From NCBI GenBank assembly GCA_963814905.1, contig CAWFEM010000013.1, positions 310,001-374,000 of the forward strand: 64,000 nucleotides of DNA, in the 5' to 3' direction. The position numbers were made by a program, and so were the translations under genes. Below, one piece after another: positions 53,379 to 62,644 of the stretch (position 1 is the first letter of the stretch; each line of letters begins with the position of its first letter). The notes below the pieces were generated by a model, which was given only the letters and a program-made list of their open reading frames with translations, had not been told where the DNA came from and did not search any database. This DNA comes from DASWJZ01 sp963814905. Lineage in GTDB: Bacteria; Pseudomonadota; Alphaproteobacteria; Rhizobiales; Afifellaceae.

Positions 53379-55301
53379 CTACTGCTCGAACCAGAAGGTG
53401 TCAGGACGATACATGCCGAAATAGGCGCCTGGATCGAAGTTGTAGGTGCCGTGCTCCGGGACGTTCTTGAGCTTGTTGTTGACGACCACGAGCTGCTCGA
53501 CGCCCGACACGATGCCGATCGTGAAGACCTGATCGGCCCACAGGGCGAGCACCTTGTGCCACACCTCCTCGCGCCCCTCCGTCGTCTCCGCCTGGCCCCA
53601 TTCCTTGATCAGCGCCATCATCTGCTTGATGGAATCCATGTCGGGCTCCTCGCCCATCTGGCCGCTCGTCTGCGCCCACAGGCCCCAGGCCGGCCACTCG
53701 AACTGATCGGGCGAGAACGGCGCGAACTCCGCGGGCGACATGTCCGGCGTCAGAAGCCCGTTCTCCAGCCCCCACCAGACCGCCATCTGCGTCTCGCCGG
53801 CGTTGATGCGATTGTAGAAGACCTCGCGCTGCGTGGGCTTGATGAAGAGCGACACGCCGACCTGCTTCCAATGGTCGGCGACCAGCTCCAGCACGTCGGT
53901 CTGCTCGGTCTCCTCGCCGGAGGTCTCCACCACGATCTGCAGCGGCCGCCCATCGGGAAGGAGGCGGATGCCGTTGCTGTCACGCTCGGTCAGGCCGAGG
54001 CCGTCGAGGAGCTCGTTGGCGAGGTCGGGATCGTACTGCGTCCACTCGGTTTGGTACTCCTCGCGGAAAAGCGGCGATTCGGGCAGCACCGTGTTGTTGG
54101 ACGGAACGGCGACACCGTAGAAGATGGTGTTGTTGATCTCGTCGCGGTCGATCGCAACGGAAAGCGCGCGGCGGAAATCGGCCTCGCGGAACAGCTTGCG
54201 ATAGACCGGATCGATGTTGTTCAGGTCAGGATAAAGCGCCACGCGCGCACCCTTGGTCGCCAGCCAGCGGCGGACCTCGTAGTCGCTGCGCTCTTCCGCC
54301 TCCTTCAGGAAGGTGAAATTGGAGAAGCCGAGATAGGCGCCCTGCAGATCCGCCTCGCCGGCCGCCACTTTCGCCGGAATGAGGTCGGAACTCGCGACGG
54401 AAATTGCCACCTGGTCGATGTAGGGAAGCTGCAAACCGTTCTCGTCGACCCGGTGAAAATAGGGATTTCTGATCGACACGTAGCGGTCCGACGGCGGCTG
54501 CGTCTGCAGCACCCACGGCTGCACCGTCGGATAGTCGAGGTTGTCGTTCCGGTAGGAGCGGTCTTTGCTGTAGAGGAGCGCGACCCAATTCCGCTCCCCG
54601 GCCTCCTCCGCCATCGCCTCCGCCTTCTCCTCGCCGATATATTTGGCGTGGAACTGCTTCAGATAATGCGCCGGACGGAAGAGCTCGAGCGGCTGCGCCG
54701 CGGCGAGTGCCGCCAGGAAATACGAATTCGGCTTGGACCAGGAGTAGCGGACGGTGAGCGGATCGATGATCTCCACCTTCGGCTTCTCGCCATCGACCAG
54801 AAGCTCCTTGGGCGGACCGAAGCGCGACACTTGCTCATCGTCGGCCATGTCCTCCCAGTAGAAGCGGAAGTCCTCCGTGGTGAACGGCTCGCCGTCCGAC
54901 CATTTGTGCCCCGGCCGCAGATGAAACGTGAAGACGCGCCCGTCGTTCTCCACCTCGAAGCTCTCCGCCAGGTCGGCGACGATGTCGTAGTCGGGCGTAT
55001 AGCCGACGAGGCGCGCATAGCCGTAGATGACCATCAGCCGCGTGTCCTTGGCGCTGCCGCCGAGGATGCGCAGTGTGCCGCCGTATTTGCCCGGAACCTT
55101 GTCGGTGCCCTCGTAGCTGACGACGAACGGATGCTCCGGGATGCGCTCAGCGACGGGCGGCAGGTCGCCCGCTTTCACCGCATCCTCATAGAAGGGCGGC
55201 TCCACCATCTTCGGCGTCGACTGCGCAAAAGCCCCGGATACCGAAAAGAGCATCCCGAGCACGGCAAACGCCACGACGCCGCTGATTGTCCGAAGCCTCA
55301 T
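53379..55301 (-). CDS. ABC transporter substrate-binding protein, SBP_5 family
   Basis: 640 residues. A signal peptide (AFAVLGMLFSVSGAFAQS) leads to an SBP_5 domain with the family segments KYGGTLRILGG, RPGHKWSDGEPFTTEDFRFY and DFRRALSVAIDRDEINN. It binds oligopeptides or related solutes in the periplasm. Longer than the common 530-560, as in the group that accompanies YejB/YejE permeases. Its ATG overlaps the stop of the FkbM methyltransferase gene (ATGA), an odd coupling of a transporter to a glycan-modification gene. Confidence 0.9.
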   Translation of the reverse strand: MRLRTISGVVAFAVLGMLFSVSGAFAQSTPKMVEPPFYEDAVKAGDLPPVAERIPEHPFVVSYEGTDKVPGKYGGTLRILGGSAKDTRLMVIYGYARLVGYTPDYDIVADLAESFEVENDGRVFTFHLRPGHKWSDGEPFTTEDFRFYWEDMADDEQVSRFGPPKELLVDGEKPKVEIIDPLTVRYSWSKPNSYFLAALAAAQPLELFRPAHYLKQFHAKYIGEEKAEAMAEEAGERNWVALLYSKDRSYRNDNLDYPTVQPWVLQTQPPSDRYVSIRNPYFHRVDENGLQLPYIDQVAISVASSDLIPAKVAAGEADLQGAYLGFSNFTFLKEAEERSDYEVRRWLATKGARVALYPDLNNIDPVYRKLFREADFRRALSVAIDRDEINNTIFYGVAVPSNNTVLPESPLFREEYQTEWTQYDPDLANELLDGLGLTERDSNGIRLLPDGRPLQIVVETSGEETEQTDVLELVADHWKQVGVSLFIKPTQREVFYNRINAGETQMAVWWGLENGLLTPDMSPAEFAPFSPDQFEWPAWGLWAQTSGQMGEEPDMDSIKQMMALIKEWGQAETTEGREEVWHKVLALWADQVFTIGIVSGVEQLVVVNNKLKNVPEHGTYNFDPGAYFGMYRPDTFWFEQ

Positions 55302-56587
55302 CCCGACACCCCTCTTCGCTTATCCGTTGGGACCAGAAGGTAATTGCAATGGGTCTTGTCAGGAAAGAGCTTTTCCACGGCATAGAGGTTGCCGTCGACC
55401 CAGCGCATGAATTCCGCAATCTGCCCGTCCACAACTTCAACGTAGAGAAACGGATGTTGCGCTGCGATAAGCGATGCTGCGCCCGCGAGGGCTTGCATCT
55501 CCATGCCTTCCACGTCGATCTTGAGAAGATCAACGCGGCCCGGCGCAAGAGCGTCGAGCGGAACCTGCGGGATCGCGCCGTGCGGGTCGGGCACGAAGTG
55601 CGTCGCACCGAGACCGGCGGTTGTGGAGGGAACGGCGGTCAGCCTGCCCGACGAAGCGCCGATCGCCGTGCCGAGGCACGACAGATCGACATTCGTCAGC
55701 CGGTTCTCCGCGACCATCGCCCTGATCGCGGCGACGGCCCGCGGGACTGGCTCGATCGGCGTCACGACCTCCGCTTGCATGACCGCCGCGAAGAAGAGGG
55801 TGTGGTTCCCGGTGTTGGCGCCGGCATCGACGATGCGGAGCCCGCGCGGCAGCCGCTCGGCGAGGAAGCGGAGCTCCTCTTCCTCGAAGAAAAGGCCGCG
55901 CATCTGCTCCCGCTCGATGACCGGGTTGAGCCCCGTATAGGGCAGCTTCAGCGTGTGGCCGTCGTAGTGGATCGGCATGAAGACCGGCGTCGCCTCAAGA
56001 CAGGCGATGAGCCGCTCGCGGACCGGCGCGGCGACCGGCGGAAGGCCGCCGTGAAAATGCGTCAGGCATTGCGCGGTCTTGTAGGCGCGGTCGGTTCGCC
56101 AGAGATCGAGCATGTAGTCGGCGTACCATTCTTGTGTGTCGGGCGCGCTAAGCGCTGAAAGCGCGGCTCGCGGCCTGATGAAATGGCTCGGCCCGATCCA
56201 CCAGGCGAGCGCGGCATGGAAGAAGGTCGGGAGATCCTGCGCGGCGAGCCGCGTGATGCGCTCGAGCTTCGGCGGCGGACCGCCTTCAACGGCAAGCGCG
56301 GCACCGCCCCAGACCGCGTCGTGGACGCGCAAGGCCGGCTGGGTTTTCACGAAGATATCGGGCGTGAGTGTCTCCGCCGCGGTGACGGCGAGGAGCCAGT
56401 CGAAGCCTTCGGCGTCCGCATGCTTTGCCGCCGCGGTGAGGACTTCCCGCGCGCCGCCCCTACCCTGCGGAAGCGACACAGCCTCGGAGAAATCGCCCAT
56501 GCCGACGGCCTTGGCCACGTCGAACGAGCGCAAAAGCCGCTCGGTATCCCCGCCTTCCGCCGGCAGCACGACAACTGCGCAGCGCAT
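55298..56587 (-). CDS. FkbM-family methyltransferase with an extra N-terminal domain
   Basis: 429 residues. Residues 1-200 have no domain I recognise (start MRCAVVVLPAEGGDTERLL); they resemble the Rossmann part of a glycosyltransferase only vaguely. Residues 200-429 are an FkbM methyltransferase with SAM motif IVDAGANTGNHTLFFAAV, IEPVPRAVAAI and LLKIDVEGMEMQAL. FkbM enzymes O-methylate sugars in glycans. It is flanked by a lyase-like gene 1 bp upstream and a transporter gene downstream, all translationally tight. Confidence 0.8.
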   Translation of the reverse strand: MRCAVVVLPAEGGDTERLLRSFDVAKAVGMGDFSEAVSLPQGRGGAREVLTAAAKHADAEGFDWLLAVTAAETLTPDIFVKTQPALRVHDAVWGGAALAVEGGPPPKLERITRLAAQDLPTFFHAALAWWIGPSHFIRPRAALSALSAPDTQEWYADYMLDLWRTDRAYKTAQCLTHFHGGLPPVAAPVRERLIACLEATPVFMPIHYDGHTLKLPYTGLNPVIEREQMRGLFFEEEELRFLAERLPRGLRIVDAGANTGNHTLFFAAVMQAEVVTPIEPVPRAVAAIRAMVAENRLTNVDLSCLGTAIGASSGRLTAVPSTTAGLGATHFVPDPHGAIPQVPLDALAPGRVDLLKIDVEGMEMQALAGAASLIAAQHPFLYVEVVDGQIAEFMRWVDGNLYAVEKLFPDKTHCNYLLVPTDKRRGVSG

Positions 56588-56588
56588 T

Positions 56589-57341
56589 TCAGCTCTCACC
56601 CTGAAGATGCTCTTTCGACGGATCGACCTCGTCGAACGAATGCCCACGGCTGTAATTGTCGTGATAGGCGACGATCGGCCGCGAGCCGGGCGGCGACCAA
56701 TAGAGGCCGAGCTTGAAATATGGCCCTTCCACTTCGTTCTCGTAGGAAAGCGGCCCGTGCCACTCGACCACCCGCGTCCCGTTCAGCCAGATTTCGATCT
56801 CCGAGGTCGCGTGGCGCGACCAGAAGACGCGGACGACGAAATCGTGCCAGACGCCTTTCGGGAAGTCGGCGATGCTTGCGAACTCGTAGCGGATGTCGGG
56901 GTCGGGAGAGGCGAAGCGCCCATAGGCGCCGGTGAAGAAGAGCCGCCCGCCGCGATAGCGGATGGCGAGCGGCGGCTTGCCCGACGGGTCGCCGAGCTTT
57001 GCCTGGTCGTGCCATTGCGCGAAGACGCAGCCGGCCGTGTCGGGAAGCCAGAAATCCTCTGATATCAGCGTCGCGAATCCGTACCAGACCTCCTCGTCCC
57101 AGACGACGTTATAAGGGTCGCGAAGCTCGGCGCGGTGCCCCTGCGAGACATAGTCGCCCGGGCGAAGCTCAAAACGGCACGCGCGGGTGCCCGTGCGCAC
57201 CACGTCGGATTGGATCTCGGCGGAATGGTCGGCGGAAAGCCGCTTCACGCTCCACCCCTCGAACGTGCCGCTCTCGAAATCGAGATGCACCGTCTTAAAG
57301 CTTGCGCGCCCGCCCGGGCTCGAAGATAGCAATGGACCCAT
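56589..57341 (-). CDS. Heparin lyase I-like polysaccharide lyase
   Basis: 250 residues from MGPLLSSSPGGRASFK (start uncertain). The beta-rich sequence contains VWDEEVWYGFATLISEDFW, FAQWHDQAKLGD, LFFTGAYGRF and IEIWLNGTRVVEW, matching the heparin lyase I/PL-type jelly-roll family (PF14099). No signal peptide is visible at any start, which is odd for a lyase, so it may act in the cytoplasm or be a binding protein. Divergent from the GT4 gene, 58 bp away. Confidence 0.7.
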   Translation of the reverse strand: MGPLLSSSPGGRASFKTVHLDFESGTFEGWSVKRLSADHSAEIQSDVVRTGTRACRFELRPGDYVSQGHRAELRDPYNVVWDEEVWYGFATLISEDFWLPDTAGCVFAQWHDQAKLGDPSGKPPLAIRYRGGRLFFTGAYGRFASPDPDIRYEFASIADFPKGVWHDFVVRVFWSRHATSEIEIWLNGTRVVEWHGPLSYENEVEGPYFKLGLYWSPPGSRPIVAYHDNYSRGHSFDEVDPSKEHLQGES

Positions 57342-57399
57342 CCGACAACTGAAGGGCGGCGGGCGCAAAGAGCCCGGCCGGGACTTGAAGCGGCAGACC

Positions 57400-58629
57400 A
57401 TGAACCGGATCGCCACGATCGTGAAGGGCTATCCCCGGCTTTCGGAGACGTTCATTGCGCAGGAGATCCTGGGCCTGGAAAAGCGCGGCGTCGCCCAGCT
57501 CATCGTCTCGCTCAGGCATCCGACCGAGGGCAAGGTGCACGATCTGAACCGCGAGATCGCGGCGGCGGTGCTCTACCTGCCGGAATACCTGAAGGACGAC
57601 CCGGCGCGCGTCCGCGCCGGGCGGGTCTGGGCGGAGAAGCAGCCCGGATATCGGCGCGCTCTGAAGGCGTTTTCCGCCGACCTGAAGCGCGACGGCTCGG
57701 TCAACCGCCGCCGCCGCTTCGGTCAGGCCTGCGTGCTCGCGCATGAGCTCCCCGCCGACGTCGACTGGATCCATACGCACTATCTTCATACGCCGGCCTC
57801 CGTCGCCCGCTACGCGGCGACGATCCTCGGCATCGGCTGGTCCTTCTCCGCGCACGCCAAGGACATCTGGACGACGCCGAAATGGGAGCTGAAGGAGAAG
57901 CTCGCCGACGCCCAATGGGGCGTCACCTGCACGCGCGCCAATCTCGACTATCTGCGTGCCCTCGCCCGCGCGCCGGAGAAGATCGATCTCGTCTATCACG
58001 GCCTCGACTTCTCGCGCTTCCCCCCTGCCCCGACGCGCCGACCAAAAAAGGGCGGCGCCTTCACGATCGTCTCGGTCGGGCGCGCGGTGGAGAAGAAGGG
58101 CTACTCCGATCTTCTGCGTGCACTTGCCGCTCTTAAGGACGATCCGCGCTGGCGCTTCGAGCATGCGGGCGGAGGCGCGCTTTCCAAGCGGCTCAAAGCA
58201 GAGGCGCAACGGCTCGGCATCGCGGAGCGCATGACCTGGCACGGGGCGCAGGACCGTGGCTTCATTTTCGACCTGCTGAAGCGCGCGGACCTCTTCGTGC
58301 TGCCGTCGCGATTGACGCGCTCAGGCGACCGTGACGGACTCCCGAACGTTCTGATGGAGGCGCAGGCTTTCGCGCTTCCCGTCGTCGCGACCGACGTCTC
58401 CGGCATCCCTGAGCTGGTGACGCACGGCAAGACCGGCTGGCTCGTCGCGGAGCATGATCCGGCGGGTCTTGGACAGGCGATCCGCCTGATGATGGACGAT
58501 CCGGACCTGCGCCTTCGCCTCGCCGAAGCCGGCGCCAAGAACGTGCGTGCGCGCTTCTCTTCCGAGCCCGGTATCGACCGCGTCGCGAAGAAGCTCACCG
58601 CGTCGCGGGCGCGGCGCAAGGCCGCATGA
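57400..58629 (+). CDS. GT4-family glycosyltransferase, WcaL-like
   Basis: 409 residues from MNRIATIVKGYPRLSETFIAQE, the opening typical of colanic acid WcaL/AmsK-type glycosyltransferases. SFSAHAKDIWTTPKWELKEK and the donor site FVLPSRLTRSGDRDGLPNVLMEAQ (E-x7-E region) support GT4. It probably adds a sugar to a lipid-linked repeat unit. ATGA overlap with the deacetylase. Confidence 0.87.
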   Translation: MNRIATIVKGYPRLSETFIAQEILGLEKRGVAQLIVSLRHPTEGKVHDLNREIAAAVLYLPEYLKDDPARVRAGRVWAEKQPGYRRALKAFSADLKRDGSVNRRRRFGQACVLAHELPADVDWIHTHYLHTPASVARYAATILGIGWSFSAHAKDIWTTPKWELKEKLADAQWGVTCTRANLDYLRALARAPEKIDLVYHGLDFSRFPPAPTRRPKKGGAFTIVSVGRAVEKKGYSDLLRALAALKDDPRWRFEHAGGGALSKRLKAEAQRLGIAERMTWHGAQDRGFIFDLLKRADLFVLPSRLTRSGDRDGLPNVLMEAQAFALPVVATDVSGIPELVTHGKTGWLVAEHDPAGLGQAIRLMMDDPDLRLRLAEAGAKNVRARFSSEPGIDRVAKKLTASRARRKAA

Positions 58630-59384
58630 GCGCAAGCGAGGACGACGCGGCGAAGGACCGTCTCGCCGCTTTGCTCGACGCGGCCGCCGCCGCCTCGCGG
58701 CGGATCGATTTCTGGTGGCGCGACGACGACGCGGAGACCGCGACCCCCGCACTCGACCGGTTGCTTCAAACGGCTGTGCGCCACGGCCTTCCGCTGGGGC
58801 TTGCCGTGGTCCCAGCGCAAGCGAGCGAAGCGCTTCGCGACCGGCTCCTATCGGAAGCGAAGGTCGCTGTGCTTCAGCACGGATGGGAGCATCGCAACCA
58901 CGCGGAGCCCGGGGAGAAGAAGATCGAGCTCGGGGGCGCGCGTCCGCTCGCCGAAACGCTCGACGAACTGCGACGCGGCAAGGAGAAGCTGCAGGCGCTC
59001 TTCCCCGAAAAGTTCCTGCCGGTGCTGGTCCCGCCGTGGAACCGCATCGCGGAAGAGCTACAGGCCGCGCGCGGAGAGCTCGGTCTCGTCGGCCTTTCCA
59101 CTTATGGGCCGGCGCCGGCGGACGATCCGCGATGGGTCAATACGCATCTCGATATCTTTGCGTGGAAGCCGGTCCGCCGACCGCTTTCGCGCGCCGAAGC
59201 CTGCCAGCGCCTCGCCGGGGAGATCGAGCGTCGCCTTAAAGGCAACGACGAGCCGGTCGGCATCCTCACCCATCATCTCGTGCATACGGAAGAGAGCTGG
59301 GCGCTGCTCGACACGCTTTTCGGTCTGACCGCGCGTCACCCGGCCGTGCGCTGGCCGCGGATCGGAACACTCTTCCGGCTCTGA
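58626..59384 (+). CDS. Polysaccharide deacetylase family protein
   Basis: 252 residues. NodB-type motifs in order: FWWRDDDAET (metal Asp), HGWEHRNH (HxxxH) and VPPWNRI (R-site). No signal peptide, so it acts on a cytoplasmic, perhaps lipid-linked, sugar, consistent with coupling to the overlapping GT4 gene. Substrate unknown. Confidence 0.85.
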   Translation: MSASEDDAAKDRLAALLDAAAAASRRIDFWWRDDDAETATPALDRLLQTAVRHGLPLGLAVVPAQASEALRDRLLSEAKVAVLQHGWEHRNHAEPGEKKIELGGARPLAETLDELRRGKEKLQALFPEKFLPVLVPPWNRIAEELQAARGELGLVGLSTYGPAPADDPRWVNTHLDIFAWKPVRRPLSRAEACQRLAGEIERRLKGNDEPVGILTHHLVHTEESWALLDTLFGLTARHPAVRWPRIGTLFRL

Positions 59385-59426
59385 AGCCGAATCGTTCCCC
59401 CTTTCAGGCGGGGCGCTAGCGCCTTT

Positions 59427-59515
59427 CCATTCTGATCGAATCAGAATGGAGGCTCTACCTTTGTTGGAGCATGATCTTTTCCGAAAACCGGCATCCACTT
59501 TTCGGGATCATGCTT
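59427..59515. repeat. Compound REP element, copy 2
   Basis: Two palindromes in tandem. CCATTCTGAT (59427-59436) pairs with ATCAGAATGG (59440-59449) over a three-base loop, and the GCATGATC...GATCATGC unit (59470-59513) repeats the element at 18266 almost exactly. The second palindrome runs up to the UDP-glucuronate epimerase stop codon. Both units are common in Rhizobiales intergenic DNA. Confidence 0.8.
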
Positions 59516-60507
59516 TAGCGCCGGCCGCGCGCCCGCAGGTCGCCGTGATAGCGCACGTACCAGTCGACGAAGCGCCTCAGCCCTTCCTCGATCGACGTGC
59601 GCGGGCGGTAGCCGAGATCGGCCTCGGCACGGGATATGTCGGCGTAGGTGATGGTCATCTCGCCGGGCTGGATCGGCATCATCTCGATCTCGGCGCGCCG
59701 GCCGATGTTCTCTTCCAGGATCGCGATCATATCCATCAGCGCGACCGGACGGTTGTTTCCGAGATTGTAGATTCGATGCGTGAGCTCGCCGAGACCGGCG
59801 GGATGGTCATGCGCGGCGACGACCCCGGTGACGATGTCGTCGATATAGGTGAAGTCACGCTTCATCTCGCCGTCGTTGAAAACCTGGATCGGCCGGCCCT
59901 TCAGGATCGACTCGGTGAACAGCCAGTAGGCCATGTCCGGCCGGCCCCACGGTCCGTAGACGGTGAAGAAGCGCAGCCCGATCTGCGGGATGCGGAAGAG
60001 GTCCGCATAGGCCGTGCTCATCAGCTCCTGCGACTTCTTCGTCGCCGCGTAGAGCGACGTCGGATTGTCGGTATCGCCGTCCTCGCGGAACGGGACATCG
60101 TCGCTGCGCCCATAGACGGAGCTGGACGAAGCGTAGACGAAATTCTCCACCGAGCCGGCGTGGCGGCAATGTTCGAGCATGTTGAGGTGCGCGACGATGT
60201 TGGAATCGACGTAGGCGCGTGGGTTCTCAAGCGAATAGCGGACGTTCGCCTGCGCCGCGAGATGGATGACGGAACGGATCGGCTCCCCGCCGAGCGCGTT
60301 GGCGAGCGCCTCCCGGTCGGTCAGGTCGACCTGCTCGAACCTGTAATTCGGGAAGGTGGAGAGCTGGACCAGGCGCCGCCGCTTGAGCTCCACGCCGTAG
60401 AAATCGTTCAGGCTGTCGATGCCAAGCAGGCGCTCGCCGCGCTCCGCCAGCCGGCGCGCGACGTGATAGCCGATGAAGCCAGCCACACCGGTCACAAGAA
60501 CTGTCAT
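59515..60507 (-). CDS. NAD-dependent epimerase, UDP-glucuronate 4-epimerase type
   Basis: 330 residues from MTVLVTGVAGFIGYHVARRL. NAD motif GxxGxxG, catalytic YAATKK (YxxxK) with upstream Ser in VYASSSSVYG, and RFFTVYGPWGRPDMA mark a short-chain epimerase; the GIDSLNDFYGVELKRRRL loop is typical of UDP-glucuronate 4-epimerases, which supply UDP-galacturonate for surface polysaccharide. Its stop TAA falls at the edge of a REP element. Confidence 0.9.
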   Translation of the reverse strand: MTVLVTGVAGFIGYHVARRLAERGERLLGIDSLNDFYGVELKRRRLVQLSTFPNYRFEQVDLTDREALANALGGEPIRSVIHLAAQANVRYSLENPRAYVDSNIVAHLNMLEHCRHAGSVENFVYASSSSVYGRSDDVPFREDGDTDNPTSLYAATKKSQELMSTAYADLFRIPQIGLRFFTVYGPWGRPDMAYWLFTESILKGRPIQVFNDGEMKRDFTYIDDIVTGVVAAHDHPAGLGELTHRIYNLGNNRPVALMDMIAILEENIGRRAEIEMMPIQPGEMTITYADISRAEADLGYRPRTSIEEGLRRFVDWYVRYHGDLRARGRR

Positions 60508-60616
60508 CTCAGGCTCTGGTTCATTTCCCCGGCGGCGTGATGGCACGGAACGGGGGTTGTGGAGAACCCCCTCGCCGACCCTACGGTTCGCCGGCAGAGC
60601 GTCGCTCGACCGTCGC

Positions 60617-60808
60617 TCAGGGCTTGTCGGACCGCCGCGCGGAGCCAATGAGAAGCGAAAAGAAGAAAGCGACGATCCCGAACACCATCACGGTGCCCCA
60701 GGTGTAGCTTGCCTCCTCGCTCGGCGCCACCGAAGCGCCGGTGAATCCCAGCACCGCGGCGAAGAGCCCGAGGCCTCCTACAATCGCGGAAATACGGTTG
60801 TGTAGCAT
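60617..60808 (-). CDS. Small two-helix membrane protein
   Basis: 63 residues, MLHNRISAIVGGLGLFAAVL, with two hydrophobic spans and a short charged tail RRSDKP. Good coding bias. No known family; the neighbouring genes are for surface polysaccharide. Ribosome-binding site weak, upstream DNA AT-rich (possible promoter). Confidence 0.55.
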   Translation of the reverse strand: MLHNRISAIVGGLGLFAAVLGFTGASVAPSEEASYTWGTVMVFGIVAFFFSLLIGSARRSDKP

Positions 60809-60898
60809 AATTTATTAGAGCATAGGTTGTGTCTCCTTTGCCAGATGTGGCAGAGCGGCTGCGGCGGAGAAAAACGCCACCCTCGGCCGGACCGTGGA

Positions 60899-62344
60899 AT
60901 GACCTTCGTCTATGCCATCAGCTTCGCCGGCCTGCTGCTCGCCGGTTTCGCGGTTCTGGCGTTTCGTTACGCGCGGACCGTTTGCCTGCACGTCCTCGTC
61001 GTCTGGGTGTATTTCGCCGCCCTGCCGCTCGCGACGGCTTGGCTCTACACCGGCAAGGTGAACGCCCGGGTTCTGATCGGGCAGGATCTCTATTCGGAGG
61101 CGATGGCGGATGCCTTCACCGCGCACGCCTACCTCTTCGCCCTCTACGGGCTCGGTGTTCTCGCCGCCGCCTACCTCTTCCGCGATTCCCGTGTCCTCGC
61201 CGACGTAGAGCGAACGTTGGCGGCGCAGCGGTTCAGGGTTATCTGGCTTCTGCTCTTCCTCGCCGTGCTCGGCACCGAAGTTCTCCTCAAGCTCACCTAC
61301 GGAATCCTGATCAGCGGATCGGGTACGGTGGTGAAGATGACGCAGCTTCCCTATTCCGTCTCGGCAGCGCTCTCGTTGCTGTCGACCCTCATCTTTGGGC
61401 TCTTCTGCTACCTTGCCGTTCTTTCCGCGCGCGTCCGCATGCTCCTGATCCCTTGTCTCACCTATGTGCCCTACGTCCTGATTTCGGACGGCCGGCGCGC
61501 CATGTTGATGACGCTCGTTACGCTCTTCGTGCTGCGCGAATTTTCGCTTGGCGTCAGGCTGAGCCGGCGGCTCGTCTGGATCGCGAGCGGCGCGCTGGCG
61601 GTCTTCATCCTCGTCGGGCCGGTTTTCGTGCAGGCCAGGGGGATTTCACACTTCCTGGAGAGCCGGGGCTATTCGCCCGTCGCCGCCCTCCTCGGCGGCA
61701 CATATCGGGCGATCGATTCTCTTGTTACCGGCGAGACCGGTTTCAACGAAGTCGCGACCAATATCGCCGAGCGCGGAAGCGCCGGCTCTTTCTTCCTCTC
61801 GGTCGCTTCCCGCAATGTACCGCTCCAGCTCGGAGAACTGACCCGCGTCTCCGTCCTCTGGGCTATTCCCTCGATCTTCGCGGACAAGCCCGTGCTGCAA
61901 GCCGAGGGGATGATCCAACGCCTGGCGCACATGCGTGTCCTCGACGACGCAAACTCCATTCCGCTCGTTCTCTATGTCGATTTCGGAGGCCTCGGCATGC
62001 TTCTCGCCGGCGCCTATACAGCGCTCTTGCTTTACGTTCTCGCCAAGCTGCTCGGGCGCGGGGGCCAGTTCGGAATCTTCCAGATCGCCGTGCTCGGCAC
62101 GTTCTTCTGGGTAGCCTTCAGTATCGAAACGGAGTTGGTCGGGCACTTCGTCAGTGTCCGCAATCTTGTGCTGCTGGCGCCGTTGACGTTTCTCCCGAGC
62201 TTGCTTGCGAGCGCCGCTCGCCGTGGACGCTTGCGGCCCGGCCAATCCGGCGTGCCGCCGCGCGCGGTTCCCCCGCGGCACGCACCCCGTCTCGCGCCGA
62301 TGGTCGCGCCTCGAAGAATGAAAACTGAAGGTTCGGCCTTCTGA
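60899..62344 (+). CDS. Polytopic membrane protein, O-antigen polymerase-like
   Basis: 481 residues from MTFVYAISFAGLLLAGF with about ten to twelve membrane helices and a long loop near VQARGISHFLESRGYSPVAA. The pattern resembles Wzy-type polymerases, and the nearby GT4, deacetylase and epimerase support a polysaccharide-assembly role. There is no ligase or flippase gene close by. Assignment by topology and context only. Confidence 0.65.
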   Translation: MTFVYAISFAGLLLAGFAVLAFRYARTVCLHVLVVWVYFAALPLATAWLYTGKVNARVLIGQDLYSEAMADAFTAHAYLFALYGLGVLAAAYLFRDSRVLADVERTLAAQRFRVIWLLLFLAVLGTEVLLKLTYGILISGSGTVVKMTQLPYSVSAALSLLSTLIFGLFCYLAVLSARVRMLLIPCLTYVPYVLISDGRRAMLMTLVTLFVLREFSLGVRLSRRLVWIASGALAVFILVGPVFVQARGISHFLESRGYSPVAALLGGTYRAIDSLVTGETGFNEVATNIAERGSAGSFFLSVASRNVPLQLGELTRVSVLWAIPSIFADKPVLQAEGMIQRLAHMRVLDDANSIPLVLYVDFGGLGMLLAGAYTALLLYVLAKLLGRGGQFGIFQIAVLGTFFWVAFSIETELVGHFVSVRNLVLLAPLTFLPSLLASAARRGRLRPGQSGVPPRAVPPRHAPRLAPMVAPRRMKTEGSAF

Positions 62345-62406
62345 CCGCTGAGCGACCGGTCTCCCGCTCCGCCCCTATCCGCAGATCGCCAGGCATCTGA
62401 GACGGT

Positions 62407-62482
<76 letters not shown>

Positions 62483-62644
62483 GGCCGCCGGCGCGTTTTA
62501 TAGGGACGCGACCCCGCCTCCGCAAGGCTCGCGAGCGGAACGCAGCCTCCCGTATCGTGGAAAGATTAACACGCCGACGGCAGCGAATTTGACAGAAGCG
62601 CGGGAATTGCGGCATTCGCGGCCCAAGACCTTGGGAGAGTGACG

